This document shows positions 1 through 7,603 of a DNA stretch of 64,000 nt, piece after piece. Positions within the stretch are counted from its first letter, which is position 1. Each line of letters starts with the position of its first letter. The translations under genes and the position numbers were made by a program. Source of the stretch: Ferirhizobium litorale (GTDB lineage Bacteria; Pseudomonadota; Alphaproteobacteria; Rhizobiales; Rhizobiaceae); assembly GCA_030028905.1 (NCBI GenBank), contig JALDYZ010000004.1, positions 186,001 through 250,000 of the forward strand, in the 5' to 3' direction. The notes below the pieces were generated by a model. The model was not told the DNA's origin. It saw only the letters and a program-made list of their open reading frames with translations, and did no database searches.

Positions 1-30
1 CCCCGACGCAGGACGCCGGGGCCAAAGACA

Positions 31-1005
31 TCACTGAATGGCTCGGATGGCCTCCCAGTCGGCCTTCTCGTACCCGAAGTCTTCAAGCTTCACGTTCTCG
101 ATGACGTTATTCTCGAAGTCCGCCTTGTCGATTTCGGTGACGGTCAGACCCTTGTTCTTGAACTCGTCAACGAGCGCCTTTTCGCGGGCCTCGATGGTCT
201 TGGTGGTGCGGGCAGCAGCCTCTTGCATGACCTCCGTGAAGATTTGCTTGTCCTCGTCGGAGAGGCTTTCCCAGCGGCTCTTGGACACAACAGTGTTCAG
301 ATGATCGACGATATGGCCGGTCAGCACGATGTTCTTCTGGACCTCATAGAACTTCTTCGCCTCGATGGTTGTTAGCGGGTTTTCCTGTGCCTCGACGGTA
401 CCGTTCTGCAGGGCCAGGTAGACTTCCGCAAAGGCGATCGGAGCCGTGTTGGCGCCGCACGCTCGCGGCATCGCCAGATAGGCAGGAACATCCGGCACAC
501 GCATTTTCAGACCAGCCATGTCCGCGCACTTGGAAATCGGGCGGTTCGACGTGGTATGGCGCGTTCCATAGTAGCTGACCGCCACGATATGGTTGCCGGT
601 GCTTTCTTCATAACCGCCGGTCAGCTTCTTGAAGACGTCGCTCTTCGTGTAAGCGAGAAGATGGCTCGGATCGCGGAAAATATAGGGATAGTAGGTGACG
701 CCGATCGGCTTGTAGTCGCGCGCCGCGAAGCTGGAACCCGAGATGATGATATCGACAGTGCCGAGCTTCAGTCCCTGGTTGATATCGGCCTCCTTGCCGA
801 GCTGCGACGCCGGAAAGACCTCGATCTTGTAGCGACCATCGGTACGCTTCGCGATCTCTTCGGCGGCCCATACGGAATCCGTGTGGAAAGGCTCGGACGT
901 CTCGTAGACGTGAGCCCATTTCAGCACGGTCTCGGCGTGAGCCGAGAGCGTCGAGGCGACAATCACGGCGGCTGCGCCCAACAATGTCTTCAGTTTGAGT
1001 TTCAT
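31..1005 (-). CDS. TRAP transporter substrate-binding protein (DctP family)
   Basis: Periplasmic solute receptor of a tripartite ATP-independent (TRAP) importer. Residues 1-24 form a signal peptide ending in SAHA before ETVLKWAH. The body shows DctP family marks: GLKLGTVDIIISG near residue 78, the KMRVPDVPAYLAMPRACGANTAPIAFAEVYLALQNGTVEAQENP stretch cannot be quoted whole but its core 'ALQNGTVEAQENP' is diagnostic. The length of 324 aa is normal. The gene is followed leftwards by a short CCCCG/CGGGG hairpin at 1-21, and the DctQ and DctM membrane subunits are expected beyond the left edge. It lies 56 nt downstream of a FadR-type regulator on the same strand, so the two are probably co-transcribed. 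The neighbouring oxidoreductase and enolase-superfamily genes suggest a sugar-acid or hydroxy-acid ligand; this is inference. Confidence 0.93.
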   Translation of the reverse strand: MKLKLKTLLGAAAVIVASTLSAHAETVLKWAHVYETSEPFHTDSVWAAEEIAKRTDGRYKIEVFPASQLGKEADINQGLKLGTVDIIISGSSFAARDYKPIGVTYYPYIFRDPSHLLAYTKSDVFKKLTGGYEESTGNHIVAVSYYGTRHTTSNRPISKCADMAGLKMRVPDVPAYLAMPRACGANTAPIAFAEVYLALQNGTVEAQENPLTTIEAKKFYEVQKNIVLTGHIVDHLNTVVSKSRWESLSDEDKQIFTEVMQEAAARTTKTIEAREKALVDEFKNKGLTVTEIDKADFENNVIENVKLEDFGYEKADWEAIRAIQ

Positions 1006-1061
1006 TCTTTCCTCCCGAGTGAAACAGAACGGTATCGATGACCGTGCCGGATGGCCAACGG

Positions 1062-1778
1062 TCAGTCTTCTCTGGTCGGCTCCTCCCCGAAGCTTTCCGA
1101 GAATCTCTTCTGCGCCAACGTCAGATGGTGACGCATGGCCTCGCGCGCCGCGGCGGGGTCGCCGGCGGCAATGGCGTCACGAATGACGTAGTGCTCGTCA
1201 AGCGCCAGCTTCCAGGTGTGCGGTCCCTCGAAGTAGCTCGCCAGCTTCTTGAAATAGGGCGACATCCGGGAGTCATAGACCATCCCGGTAAAGTGCTTCA
1301 GCGCCGAATTCTCAATAATGTCCACAATCGCAGAGTGAAAATCGCGGTCGCAGGCAAGGGCCACCGAAGCATCTCCCAACGAATGTGCCATGCGCTCGAG
1401 AATGGCATCGATACGCGCAATACTGGCTGGCGTTGCCAGTCGTGCGGCCTCTTCTGCAATGCCGCTTTCGATCAGGCAGCGCGCCTGAAGGATTTCCAGG
1501 GGGCCTTCGCTATCCTCTTTCGGAAGCGGAGCCGAAGCGTGTTGGGGCGGCCTGTTGCTTATATAGACGCCAGATCCCATCCGAATCCGGATGTGCCCTT
1601 CGACCTCCAATACGATCAGAGCCTCGCGCACGGTTGGGCGGGAGACGGAAAAGCGCTCCGCGAGCTGACGTTCGGGCGGCAATCGGGTTCCCGGTTGCAA
1701 CTCCCCCGTCTCGATGAGCACACGAATTTGTTCCGCAACCTGCCGATAAAGCCGGCGCGGCTCCAAAGCCACGAACAT
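1062..1778 (-). CDS. FadR-subfamily GntR transcriptional regulator (FCD domain)
   Basis: DNA-binding regulator of 238 aa. An N-terminal winged helix (about residues 9-72; LYRQVAEQIRVLIETGEL, PPERQLAERFSVSRPTVREAL) is followed by an all-helical FCD effector domain. The FCD metal-site pattern is visible as CDRDFHSAI, DEHYVIRDAI and AMRHHLTLA. It sits directly upstream of the TRAP receptor gene and downstream of a perfect 25-bp palindrome (1814-1838), which suggests that it autoregulates and controls the transporter in response to the transported acid or a catabolite. The effector is unknown. Confidence 0.93.
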   Translation of the reverse strand: MFVALEPRRLYRQVAEQIRVLIETGELQPGTRLPPERQLAERFSVSRPTVREALIVLEVEGHIRIRMGSGVYISNRPPQHASAPLPKEDSEGPLEILQARCLIESGIAEEAARLATPASIARIDAILERMAHSLGDASVALACDRDFHSAIVDIIENSALKHFTGMVYDSRMSPYFKKLASYFEGPHTWKLALDEHYVIRDAIAAGDPAAAREAMRHHLTLAQKRFSESFGEEPTRED

Positions 1779-1813
1779 CGAAGTCCTCCCTGCACATCAC
1801 TCCTCTGATGCAC

Positions 1814-1838
1814 AATTGGTCAGATTGTCTGACCAATT
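1814..1838. promoter_or_regulatory. Perfect 25-bp palindromic operator candidate
   Basis: Two 11-bp arms, aattggtcaga (1814-1824) and tctgaccaatt (1828-1838), are exact reverse complements around the 3-bp spacer ttg. The site lies 36 bp upstream of the FadR-type regulator start. The TGGTC/GACCA half-sites resemble those bound by FadR-subfamily GntR proteins. I infer that it is the autoregulatory operator for the regulator-TRAP operon. Confidence 0.7.
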
Positions 1839-1902
1839 TCTACTATGAGTTTATTTCGGCACCTGTCAAGCAGGTCGCGAAAGAGTTGGAGACCTTCGCC
1901 AA

Positions 1903-1926
1903 GGCGCCCGACCTCATTCGGGCGCC
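1903..1926 (-). terminator. GC-rich hairpin at the 3' end of the Ldh-family gene
   Basis: ggcgcccg (1903-1910) and cgggcgcc (1919-1926) form an 8-bp perfect stem around an 8-nt loop. It overlaps the last codons and stop of the minus-strand oxidoreductase. No U-run follows, so it may be a transcript-end stabiliser or weak terminator rather than a classical intrinsic terminator. Confidence 0.4.
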
Positions 1927-3002
1927 GCTATGCGCGCCTGCCCCGGAAGCGGGACGCGATAGCGCTCGCTCAACTCAACGAATGCGGAAGCCGTCGCGGG
2001 ATCGAGCGCGACACCATTTCGTTCGCGCCCCTCCGCGACCTTCCACTCCCGGTCTCCAGGCGCCATCACCTGCCCATCCTGACGACACCGCGAACCCCGC
2101 AATCGCTCCAGGTAACGCGCCATACCCTGATAGAACGTCTCGCGATCAACGAAAGCGTCAGGCTTGACGGCCATCACGAACGCACCCATCTCCCGAGGCG
2201 TGGCGAAGTCCGGACCGCCCATGGGAGCGATGTCGAAAGAAAGGCGCATGCCCGTGAGCACGGCGCTGAAGATTTCCGCAATTCCCGCCAGCGCCGCACC
2301 CTTGAAGCCGAATGCGGCGCCAAGTGGAGCCAACATCTCCGTTGCGGCCGCATCGCTGGTGTCTATCCCGTCCCCGTCCGAAGCGACGGCGTCCGGAAGC
2401 TGTTTTCCTAGGCTGCGATACAAAAGGACGCGATTGAAAGGCACGGCGCTTGTCGCCATGTCGAGCAGCCACGGATTGGCCCCAGCCGTCGGCACCGCGA
2501 CGGAGATCGGATTGGTGCCATGGAAGCGTTCCGCCCCGTCATGCAACCTCACGAAGCTATCCGAATTGGCAAAGCTTATGCCAATGAACCCCTGGTTAGC
2601 CGCCTCGACCGAATAGGCGCCTGCGGGACCGAAATGCGAGGTGTTGCGAATGGCGACCGCGCCCATGCCGAAGCGGCCCGCCAGTTCGATCGCGTTCTGC
2701 ATGGCGGTGTAGGTGGCGAGTGCCCCATGCGCGTGATCGGCATCCAGCGTCATCACGGCACCGAAACCGGCTACCGCCTTGACAGATGGCCGCTTGTTGA
2801 TCCGGCCACCTTCCAGCGCTTGCACGTAGTGCGGGAGAAGTCGGATGCCGTGGCTGTCCACTCCATGACGGGTGGCGTGCATCATGGCGCGGGTCGCCGC
2901 ATCTGCGGTCGCCTCATCGGCACCAGTGGCTGACAAGACGCCGTGCGTGAAACGCACCAACTCGGCCAAAGCGAACCGTGTCGACGGATCGACATGCTTC
3001 AT
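1914..3002 (-). CDS. Ldh family oxidoreductase (malate/L-lactate/ureidoglycolate dehydrogenase type)
   Basis: NAD(P)-dependent dehydrogenase of the LDH2/MDH2 family, 362 aa, which oxidises 2-hydroxy acids or reduces cyclic imines and 2-keto acids. Family marks include ATRHGVDSHGIRLLPHYV near the N-terminus, AIRNTSHFGPAGAY, FHGTNPISVAVP, WLLDMATS and GFKGAALAGIAEIFSAVLTG. I chose the ATG at 3002 because GGAGGTG lies 8 nt upstream; a longer open frame to 3143 would run into the divergent regulator and has no ribosome site. It neighbours TRAP and enolase-superfamily genes, suggesting a role in the same sugar-acid or hydroxy-acid pathway. The exact substrate is not readable from sequence. Confidence 0.9.
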   Translation of the reverse strand: MKHVDPSTRFALAELVRFTHGVLSATGADEATADAATRAMMHATRHGVDSHGIRLLPHYVQALEGGRINKRPSVKAVAGFGAVMTLDADHAHGALATYTAMQNAIELAGRFGMGAVAIRNTSHFGPAGAYSVEAANQGFIGISFANSDSFVRLHDGAERFHGTNPISVAVPTAGANPWLLDMATSAVPFNRVLLYRSLGKQLPDAVASDGDGIDTSDAAATEMLAPLGAAFGFKGAALAGIAEIFSAVLTGMRLSFDIAPMGGPDFATPREMGAFVMAVKPDAFVDRETFYQGMARYLERLRGSRCRQDGQVMAPGDREWKVAEGRERNGVALDPATASAFVELSERYRVPLPGQARIAAPE

Positions 3003-3036
3003 CGCGAAAGCACCTCCATCGCCAACTCTCGCATAA

Positions 3037-3090
3037 TGTATAATGCGTACACTAGACGTTTGATTGGGAATGTGCAATCCCTGATCAAAC
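3037..3090. promoter_or_regulatory. Divergent promoter region with imperfect inverted repeat
   Basis: Between the Ldh-family gene and the double-HTH regulator lies a perfect TATAAT (3039-3044, plus strand), nested in TGTA-N7-TACA (3037-3051). It is followed by an inverted repeat gtttgattggga (3058-3069) / tccctgatcaaac (3078-3090) with one extra base in one arm. The second arm ends one base before the ATG at 3092. This suggests an operator shared by both directions, or that translation really begins further in, at 3116. Confidence 0.45.
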
Positions 3091-3091
3091 G

Positions 3092-4090
3092 ATGTTCCCC
3101 GAAGATCTTGCCACCATGCGAACTGCACCCAACTCTCTGGCACCGAAGCTGTATCGTCGCGCTTGTGACGCGCTTGCCCTCGACATCCGTAGCGGCGTGC
3201 TGGCGGCAGGTGCTCGCCTGACGGAGACAGGCGTCGCGGAACACTTCGGGATCAGTAGGGCCCCTGCCAGACAGGCATTGGTCGAACTCGAGCGACTTCA
3301 ACTCCTCAAGAAGGCCGAAGGCCGGGGATACGAAGTGTTGCAGGTCGACCCCGAGGCGGACAAGGACCAGGCACCAGACGTCGGCGGCCATCTCGAGTTG
3401 CAGTCACGATCGACCTGGGAGGTGATCTACCCAGATGTCGAGATCGAGGTCGTCTCGCGCACATCGATCGCCAACTGGCGGATCAACGAGGTCTTGCTGG
3501 CGCGCCATTATGGCGTCAGCCGCACCGTTGCACGCGATGTCGTTGCCCGTCTCCAAGAGCGTGGGATCGTGCGAAAGGATGCCAGTTCGCGGTGGTATGC
3601 TCCGGCTCTCACCGAGCGACATATTGATGAACTCTACGAACTGCGCTGGGTGCTTGAACCGCTAGCCCTTCGCAAGGCCTTGCCACACGTGCAAGAGGGA
3701 TTGCTTGCTACGTTTCAGGCGAACATCGAGATGACGATGGCAATGCCGGAGGTGCGAAGCGAACAGCTGGATCAGCTCGAGCAGGAGTTGCACGTCGATC
3801 TGCTTGGCCGATGTGAAAACCAGGCACTCCTGCGGGCCGTGAGCCTGCCGCAGGCTCTGTTGGTTGCACATCACTTCCTTTACAGGCGAACGTCACAACT
3901 TTTCGAGAGCGAACCGTTTTTGCCCGAACACCTCAAGATCATCACCCTCTTGAGACACCGCGACATCACGGGCGCCTGCGAGGCTTTGGTTGAACATTTG
4001 AAGGTCTCCCGGCATCGCGCAATGCTGCGTATCCGCGCTGTGGCCGAGACGGTCAAACCGGCGGTCCTGCCCTATCTTGAGCGTCTCTAG
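3092..4090 (+). CDS. GntR-family regulator with two winged-helix domains and an FCD-like C-terminus
   Basis: 332-aa transcription factor. A first winged helix spans about residues 18-82 (LYRRACDALALDIRSGVL, LTETGVAEHFGISRAPARQAL). A second covers about 106-168 (VVSRTSIANWRINEVLLARHYGVSRTVARDVV). The remainder is an all-helical FCD-like effector domain (YELRWVLEPLALRKAL). Ordinary FCD regulators are about 220-250 aa with one winged helix, so the extra copy is unusual though not unique. It diverges from the Ldh-family gene and sits 67 bp upstream of the enolase-superfamily gene, so it probably controls this catabolic set. The start at 3092 has no clear ribosome site; ATG 3116 is an alternative. 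Confidence 0.85.
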   Translation: MFPEDLATMRTAPNSLAPKLYRRACDALALDIRSGVLAAGARLTETGVAEHFGISRAPARQALVELERLQLLKKAEGRGYEVLQVDPEADKDQAPDVGGHLELQSRSTWEVIYPDVEIEVVSRTSIANWRINEVLLARHYGVSRTVARDVVARLQERGIVRKDASSRWYAPALTERHIDELYELRWVLEPLALRKALPHVQEGLLATFQANIEMTMAMPEVRSEQLDQLEQELHVDLLGRCENQALLRAVSLPQALLVAHHFLYRRTSQLFESEPFLPEHLKIITLLRHRDITGACEALVEHLKVSRHRAMLRIRAVAETVKPAVLPYLERL

Positions 4091-4157
4091 CGGTGCACTT
4101 GTCCGGGCGTGCGGTCGGCCCTTCAAAAAATAGCCGCGCAACGGAGGAGGCCGCAAC

Positions 4158-5273
4158 ATGAGAATTTCAGCCGTCGAACCATTCATCCTTCATCTGCCGC
4201 TCACCTCGGATTCGATCTCCGATTCAACACACAGTATTACACACTGGGGCGTGGTCGGAGCGAAGATCACGACGACGGACGGGCTGGAAGGCTACGGCTT
4301 CACCGGCACGCACGCTCATCTGCCGTCCGATCGGCTGATCACTGCCTGCATTCGCGATTGCTACGGGCCGTTGCTCGTCGGAGAGGACGCCTCGGACCAT
4401 CAGCGCCTCTGGACGAAGCTGGCGCGTCACCCGGCATTGCAATGGGTGGGACGAGCGGGGATTACCCATCTCGCATTGGCGGCGGTCGACGTGGCGCTCT
4501 GGGATCTGGCCGCGAAGAACGCCGGCGCTCCTCTCTGGTCCCTTCTGGGCGGGGCACGAACGGAGGCGCTTGAGGCCTACAACACGGATATCGGGTGGCT
4601 TTCATTCTCGAAGGATGCCCTTCTCGCGGGCTCTGCCCGCGCAATCGAAGAAGAGGGATTTACCCGCGTCAAGATCAAGGTCGGCCATGACGACCCGAAC
4701 ATCGACATCGAGCGGCTGGAAGCGGTCCGCAAGCGTGTCGGAAGCGCAATCCGCATTGCGATCGACGCCAACGGCAAGTGGGATCTTCCGACCTGCCAGC
4801 GTTTTTGTGCGCGAGCCAAAGATCTGGACATCTATTGGTTCGAGGAACCGATGTGGTACGACGACGTGGCGAGCCATGCGGCTCTTGCTCGAAACACTTC
4901 CATTCCGGTTGCCCTTGGTGAGCAACTTTACACGATCGACGCCTTCAGGAGCTTCATCTCCGCCGGGGCCGTCCACTATGTCCAGCCGGACGTGACCCGC
5001 CTCGGCGGCATTACGGAATACATCCAGGTGGCTGACTTGGCTCTGGCAAACCGTCTCCCGGTCGTTCCCCATGCCGGAGAGATGAGCCAGGTGCATGTCC
5101 ACCTGAGCTACTGGCATGCGGCATCGACGATCCTCGAATATATTCCCTGGATCAAGGATCATTTTCAGGAACCCGCCAATGTCGAGAGTGGTCTGTTCAT
5201 GCGACCACAACAGCCGGGGGCCAGCACAACCCCGCTCCCGCAAGCTTTTGATCGCTATGGCGTGTATGAATAG
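4158..5273 (+). CDS. Mandelate racemase/muconate lactonizing enzyme family protein (enolase superfamily)
   Basis: 371-aa enolase-superfamily enzyme, probably a sugar-acid dehydratase or racemase. The (beta/alpha)8 barrel signature is complete: KIK with K172 and K174, metal ligands D203 (IDANGKW), E229 (WFEEP) and E255 (ALGEQ), and the D278/H305 dyad (QPDVTRLGG and VPHAGE). A Lys pair plus His-Asp dyad is the mandelate-racemase subgroup arrangement, which includes tartrate, talarate, galactarate and L-fuconate type dehydratases. The start is supported by GGAGGAGG upstream of ATG 4158. With the TRAP and Ldh-family genes it suggests uptake, dehydration and oxidation of an acid sugar; the substrate is not determinable here. 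Confidence 0.92.
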   Translation: MRISAVEPFILHLPLTSDSISDSTHSITHWGVVGAKITTTDGLEGYGFTGTHAHLPSDRLITACIRDCYGPLLVGEDASDHQRLWTKLARHPALQWVGRAGITHLALAAVDVALWDLAAKNAGAPLWSLLGGARTEALEAYNTDIGWLSFSKDALLAGSARAIEEEGFTRVKIKVGHDDPNIDIERLEAVRKRVGSAIRIAIDANGKWDLPTCQRFCARAKDLDIYWFEEPMWYDDVASHAALARNTSIPVALGEQLYTIDAFRSFISAGAVHYVQPDVTRLGGITEYIQVADLALANRLPVVPHAGEMSQVHVHLSYWHAASTILEYIPWIKDHFQEPANVESGLFMRPQQPGASTTPLPQAFDRYGVYE

Positions 5274-5438
5274 CTCCGAGTTTCGTAGACGCCCTCGGGT
5301 TCCGTTTTCTGTTGCCGCTCGAACTCGACGGGAAACCGCATTCCATTTCTGACATGTTTGCGTTTCGCATTGCAGGCCTGGCTCCGTCGCGTGAACGGAC
5401 GTCCAGGTCGAGCGTTGCCGAAACTTCAGCGGGACCAT

Positions 5439-5503
5439 ACCAAGGTATTTGAGACCTGGACTGGCGCATAGTTGTGAACGGATTCCGCCAGGGCCTAAAT
5501 GGC
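5439..5503 (+). promoter_or_regulatory. Activator-type promoter element upstream of usp (copy 1)
   Basis: The otherwise empty gap 5274-5629 contains ACCAAGGTATTTGAGACCT (5439-5457; ATACC-AA-GGTAT is itself an inverted repeat). It also holds a later conserved block tccgcca...cctaaatg (5484-5501). The same two blocks recur upstream of crcB, with CCTAAATG starting exactly 55 bp after the first A in both. TTGTGA (5472-5477) and CTAAAT (5495-5500) are separated by 17 bp and could be the -35 and -10, placing the 19-bp block near -60. The cognate regulator is unknown. I see no gene in this gap. Confidence 0.55.
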
Positions 5504-5629
5504 AACGAATTTGGATGCCCGGGACGCGTCGCGTGGTGGACTTTTGGCTCTTCCCTGGATTGCGGACCCAGCACAGCCCCAAACGACAGCCGTCAGGCAC
5601 TTGGTTCACAGAAGCATGAGGATATTGCG

Positions 5630-6442
5630 ATGAAGGTCTTGTCGGTGCTCACGAAGGGCGAAACGGTTGCAAGCACGATGGACGCCGCGGTGCTGGCGGC
5701 TGCATCCGTCCCTTGCATGTCGCTGGAAGTGCTGGAAGTCGTGCTGGAACCTGCCCTTGTGGCAGCGTCCCCCGAAGAAATGGACATCAAGCAACTGCGC
5801 GCGCTTGTCGAAGGTTCGCCCGCCGAGCGCAGGCAAGAGATCGTCAACGCCTTTCACGCCTGGAAGGATCAACAGCCGCCTGGAACGCCGGAGTTCACCT
5901 GGCGTACGATCACCGGCGCGCAATCAAGAAGCGTCATTGCTGAAAGGTCAGCGGACGTCGCCCTCATGGTGATTTCGCACAACAATACCATAGATGCGGC
6001 GCACGCCTATCATTTCGCATTGTTCTCCATGCATCGGCCCGTCCTGCTGGTCCCGGAAGGATGGCGGGCAGGGCCGCGAAAGACCTTCGCACATATCGCC
6101 GTGGGATTGACCGACGACGCGGTGACACGCCGCGCAGTCGAAGCGGCGACACCTTGGCTGACGGCGGCACAGCGCATATCGGCCATATGCCTGACGGACG
6201 AAAAAAATGCGGATGTCCTCAAGGCAATCATGCATCAAGCCAAAATTGATGCCGAGTTCGACATCCCGCCCTACTCCCCTCAAAAGATTGGTGTCCAGCT
6301 TGTGCATGAGGCCGATCGCCTCGGCGCCGACATCCTGATTGCCGGTGTCTACCGGCATTCCAAGGCCCTGCAATGGCTTCTCGGCCATACAACAAGGGAA
6401 CTGGTGAACACCATGGATCTGCCGCTCTTTCTCGCACACTGA
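5630..6442 (+). CDS. Universal stress protein family protein (two-domain length)
   Basis: Cytoplasmic UspA-superfamily protein of 270 aa, about twice a single Usp domain. The second half ends in the typical HEADRLGADILIAGVYRHSKALQWLLGHTTRELV stretch (core ADILIAGVYRHS), and the first half has the LMVISHNN and RPVLLVPEG strands. The ATP-binding G-2x-G-9x-G(S/T) pattern is degenerate, so ligand binding is uncertain. ATG 5630 is chosen because GAGGAT lies 7 nt upstream and the sequence before it does not look coding. It shares an upstream promoter element with crcB, suggesting co-regulation under a stress or low-oxygen signal; that condition is inferred only. Confidence 0.82.
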   Translation: MKVLSVLTKGETVASTMDAAVLAAASVPCMSLEVLEVVLEPALVAASPEEMDIKQLRALVEGSPAERRQEIVNAFHAWKDQQPPGTPEFTWRTITGAQSRSVIAERSADVALMVISHNNTIDAAHAYHFALFSMHRPVLLVPEGWRAGPRKTFAHIAVGLTDDAVTRRAVEAATPWLTAAQRISAICLTDEKNADVLKAIMHQAKIDAEFDIPPYSPQKIGVQLVHEADRLGADILIAGVYRHSKALQWLLGHTTRELVNTMDLPLFLAH

Positions 6443-6530
6443 GTTCAATCCCAGCCGTGCCCGCCTCTGCAACATTTCCGCGGGGGCTCATCATGCATGC
6501 GGCGACTGCTGCAAAAAGCGAGCGGACGAC

Positions 6531-6594
6531 ACCAAGGTATATGGGACCTACATAAATGCATGATAGCAAACCTCCGCCACCGCGGCCTAAATGA
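6531..6594 (+). promoter_or_regulatory. Activator-type promoter element upstream of crcB (copy 2)
   Basis: ACCAAGGTATATGGGACCT (6531-6549) matches the usp copy at 17 of 19 positions. tccgcca (6573-6579) and ggcctaaatgaca (6584-6596) also recur. CCTAAATG begins 55 bp after the first A, exactly as upstream of usp. The upstream flank agcgg is shared too. The conserved spacing argues for a common activator-plus-promoter arrangement rather than chance. Confidence 0.55.
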
Positions 6595-6625
6595 CAGCCA
6601 ACGTGGCTTCTTGAGGATGTGATCT

Positions 6626-7008
6626 ATGTTGTATCTGTTGATCTTTGTCGGTGCCGGTTTGGGCGTCAGGCGGTCAGTGCCGCCGTGTCGAAGCTGCTCG
6701 GCATGGGTTTCCCGTTCGGGACGTTGACGGTCAATATGGTGGGGTCGATCACAATGGGCGCCCTGGCGGCGTTGTTCGTGCTGAAGGCCGGGGTTCCTCA
6801 GGAGTTGAAACCTTTCCTCACAACCGGCTTGCTAGGCGGTTTCACGACCTTCTCGACATTCTCTCTGGACGCCGTGACGCTGTGGCAACGTGGCCAGACG
6901 AGCGAAGCGATAGTCTATGTGGGCTCGTCCCTCGCCCTGTCGATGGCCGGACTGGTCGTGGGCATGATGGTCGTCCGCTGGTTCCTCGAGCAAGGTGCTG
7001 TCGCGTGA
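6626..7008 (+). pseudogene. crcB: crcB fluoride-channel gene with N-terminal frameshift
   Basis: CrcB/Fluc proteins are small four-helix membrane channels that export fluoride. Translation from ATG 6626 (GAGGAT ribosome site 6614-6619) gives MLYLLIFVGAGLG, the expected CrcB N-terminus, then runs out of frame. The rest of the protein (AVSAAVSKLLG, FPFGTLTVNMVGS, TTGLLGGFTTFSTFSLDA, VVGMMVVRWFL) lies in another frame that becomes recognisable from about 6664. A GTG at 6619 opens that second frame but yields an N-terminus (MIYVVSVDLCRCRFG) without the first membrane helix. The expected GG-A-x-R residues are also missing, consistent with a small deletion near 6661-6672. It is either a real inactivating indel or a sequencing error. 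Confidence 0.7.
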
Positions 7009-7015
7009 CGCGATT

Positions 7016-7603
7016 TCACAGCAGTGTGCTGCGAATTTTCTCGAGCGCTTCGTCGTGGCCCATCCCGTAAGGCAGCAGGCCCTTCAAGCGGCCGTCGGCG
7101 CCAATCAGCAGCAGCGATGTGGTGTGGCTCATGTGGTAGTTGCCGTCATCGCTTGGAAGTCTTGAGGCGTGCACCATCCAACCATCTACGACCTTCTTCA
7201 TTTCGTCCGGCTTGCCGGTGATGCCGGTAATGCGGTCGGTGAAGGCAGTCACATAGCTGTGCATGACGTCCGGCGTATCCCTCTCGGGGTCGATCGAGAA
7301 GAAGTAGGCTCTGACCCCGTCGGCTTCGGGGCCTAGCTGTTTCAGCCACAGTGCCATTTCAAACAGCGTGGTCGGGCAGACTTCCGGGCAATGCGTATAG
7401 CCGAAATAGACGATGGAAGGACTGCCCTTGAACAACGACTGGTCGACCGGCTGGCCGCGGTCGTCCACGAGAGAAAACGTGGTCGCGAAGGTACCGGGGC
7501 GACGGCTATCCGCCGCCGTCCAGACCATCACCCCGAAGAGGAACGCGACGAAGATCGTCGCCAGCCCCACACCGGCTAGCACGAACGGATTGCGCGCCGT
7601 CAT
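7016..7603 (-). CDS. SCO1/SenC family copper protein
   Basis: Membrane-anchored thioredoxin-fold protein of 195 aa. It delivers copper to, or reduces, the CuA site of cytochrome c oxidase. One N-terminal membrane helix (about residues 7-29) is followed by the copper-binding CPEVC (C72, C76) and the distal histidine H160 in YHMSHTTS; all three copper ligands are present. Its start overlaps the stop of the PCuAC gene in ATGA (7600-7603), so the two are translationally coupled. It is the last gene of a four-gene minus-strand copper operon and ends 7 bp from the convergent crcB. Confidence 0.94.
   Translation of the reverse strand: MTARNPFVLAGVGLATIFVAFLFGVMVWTAADSRRPGTFATTFSLVDDRGQPVDQSLFKGSPSIVYFGYTHCPEVCPTTLFEMALWLKQLGPEADGVRAYFFSIDPERDTPDVMHSYVTAFTDRITGITGKPDEMKKVVDGWMVHASRLPSDDGNYHMSHTTSLLLIGADGRLKGLLPYGMGHDEALEKIRSTLL

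Noticed and set aside
4602-5609. A 335-codon frame antisense to the enolase-superfamily gene, extending into the 5274-5629 gap
   Set aside because: The coding-like part is only the shadow of the real enzyme, and the extension has no motif or ribosome site.
6443-6625. Possible fluoride riboswitch upstream of crcB
   Set aside because: I could not find the conserved crcB-motif core; the region instead shows the protein-type promoter element shared with usp.
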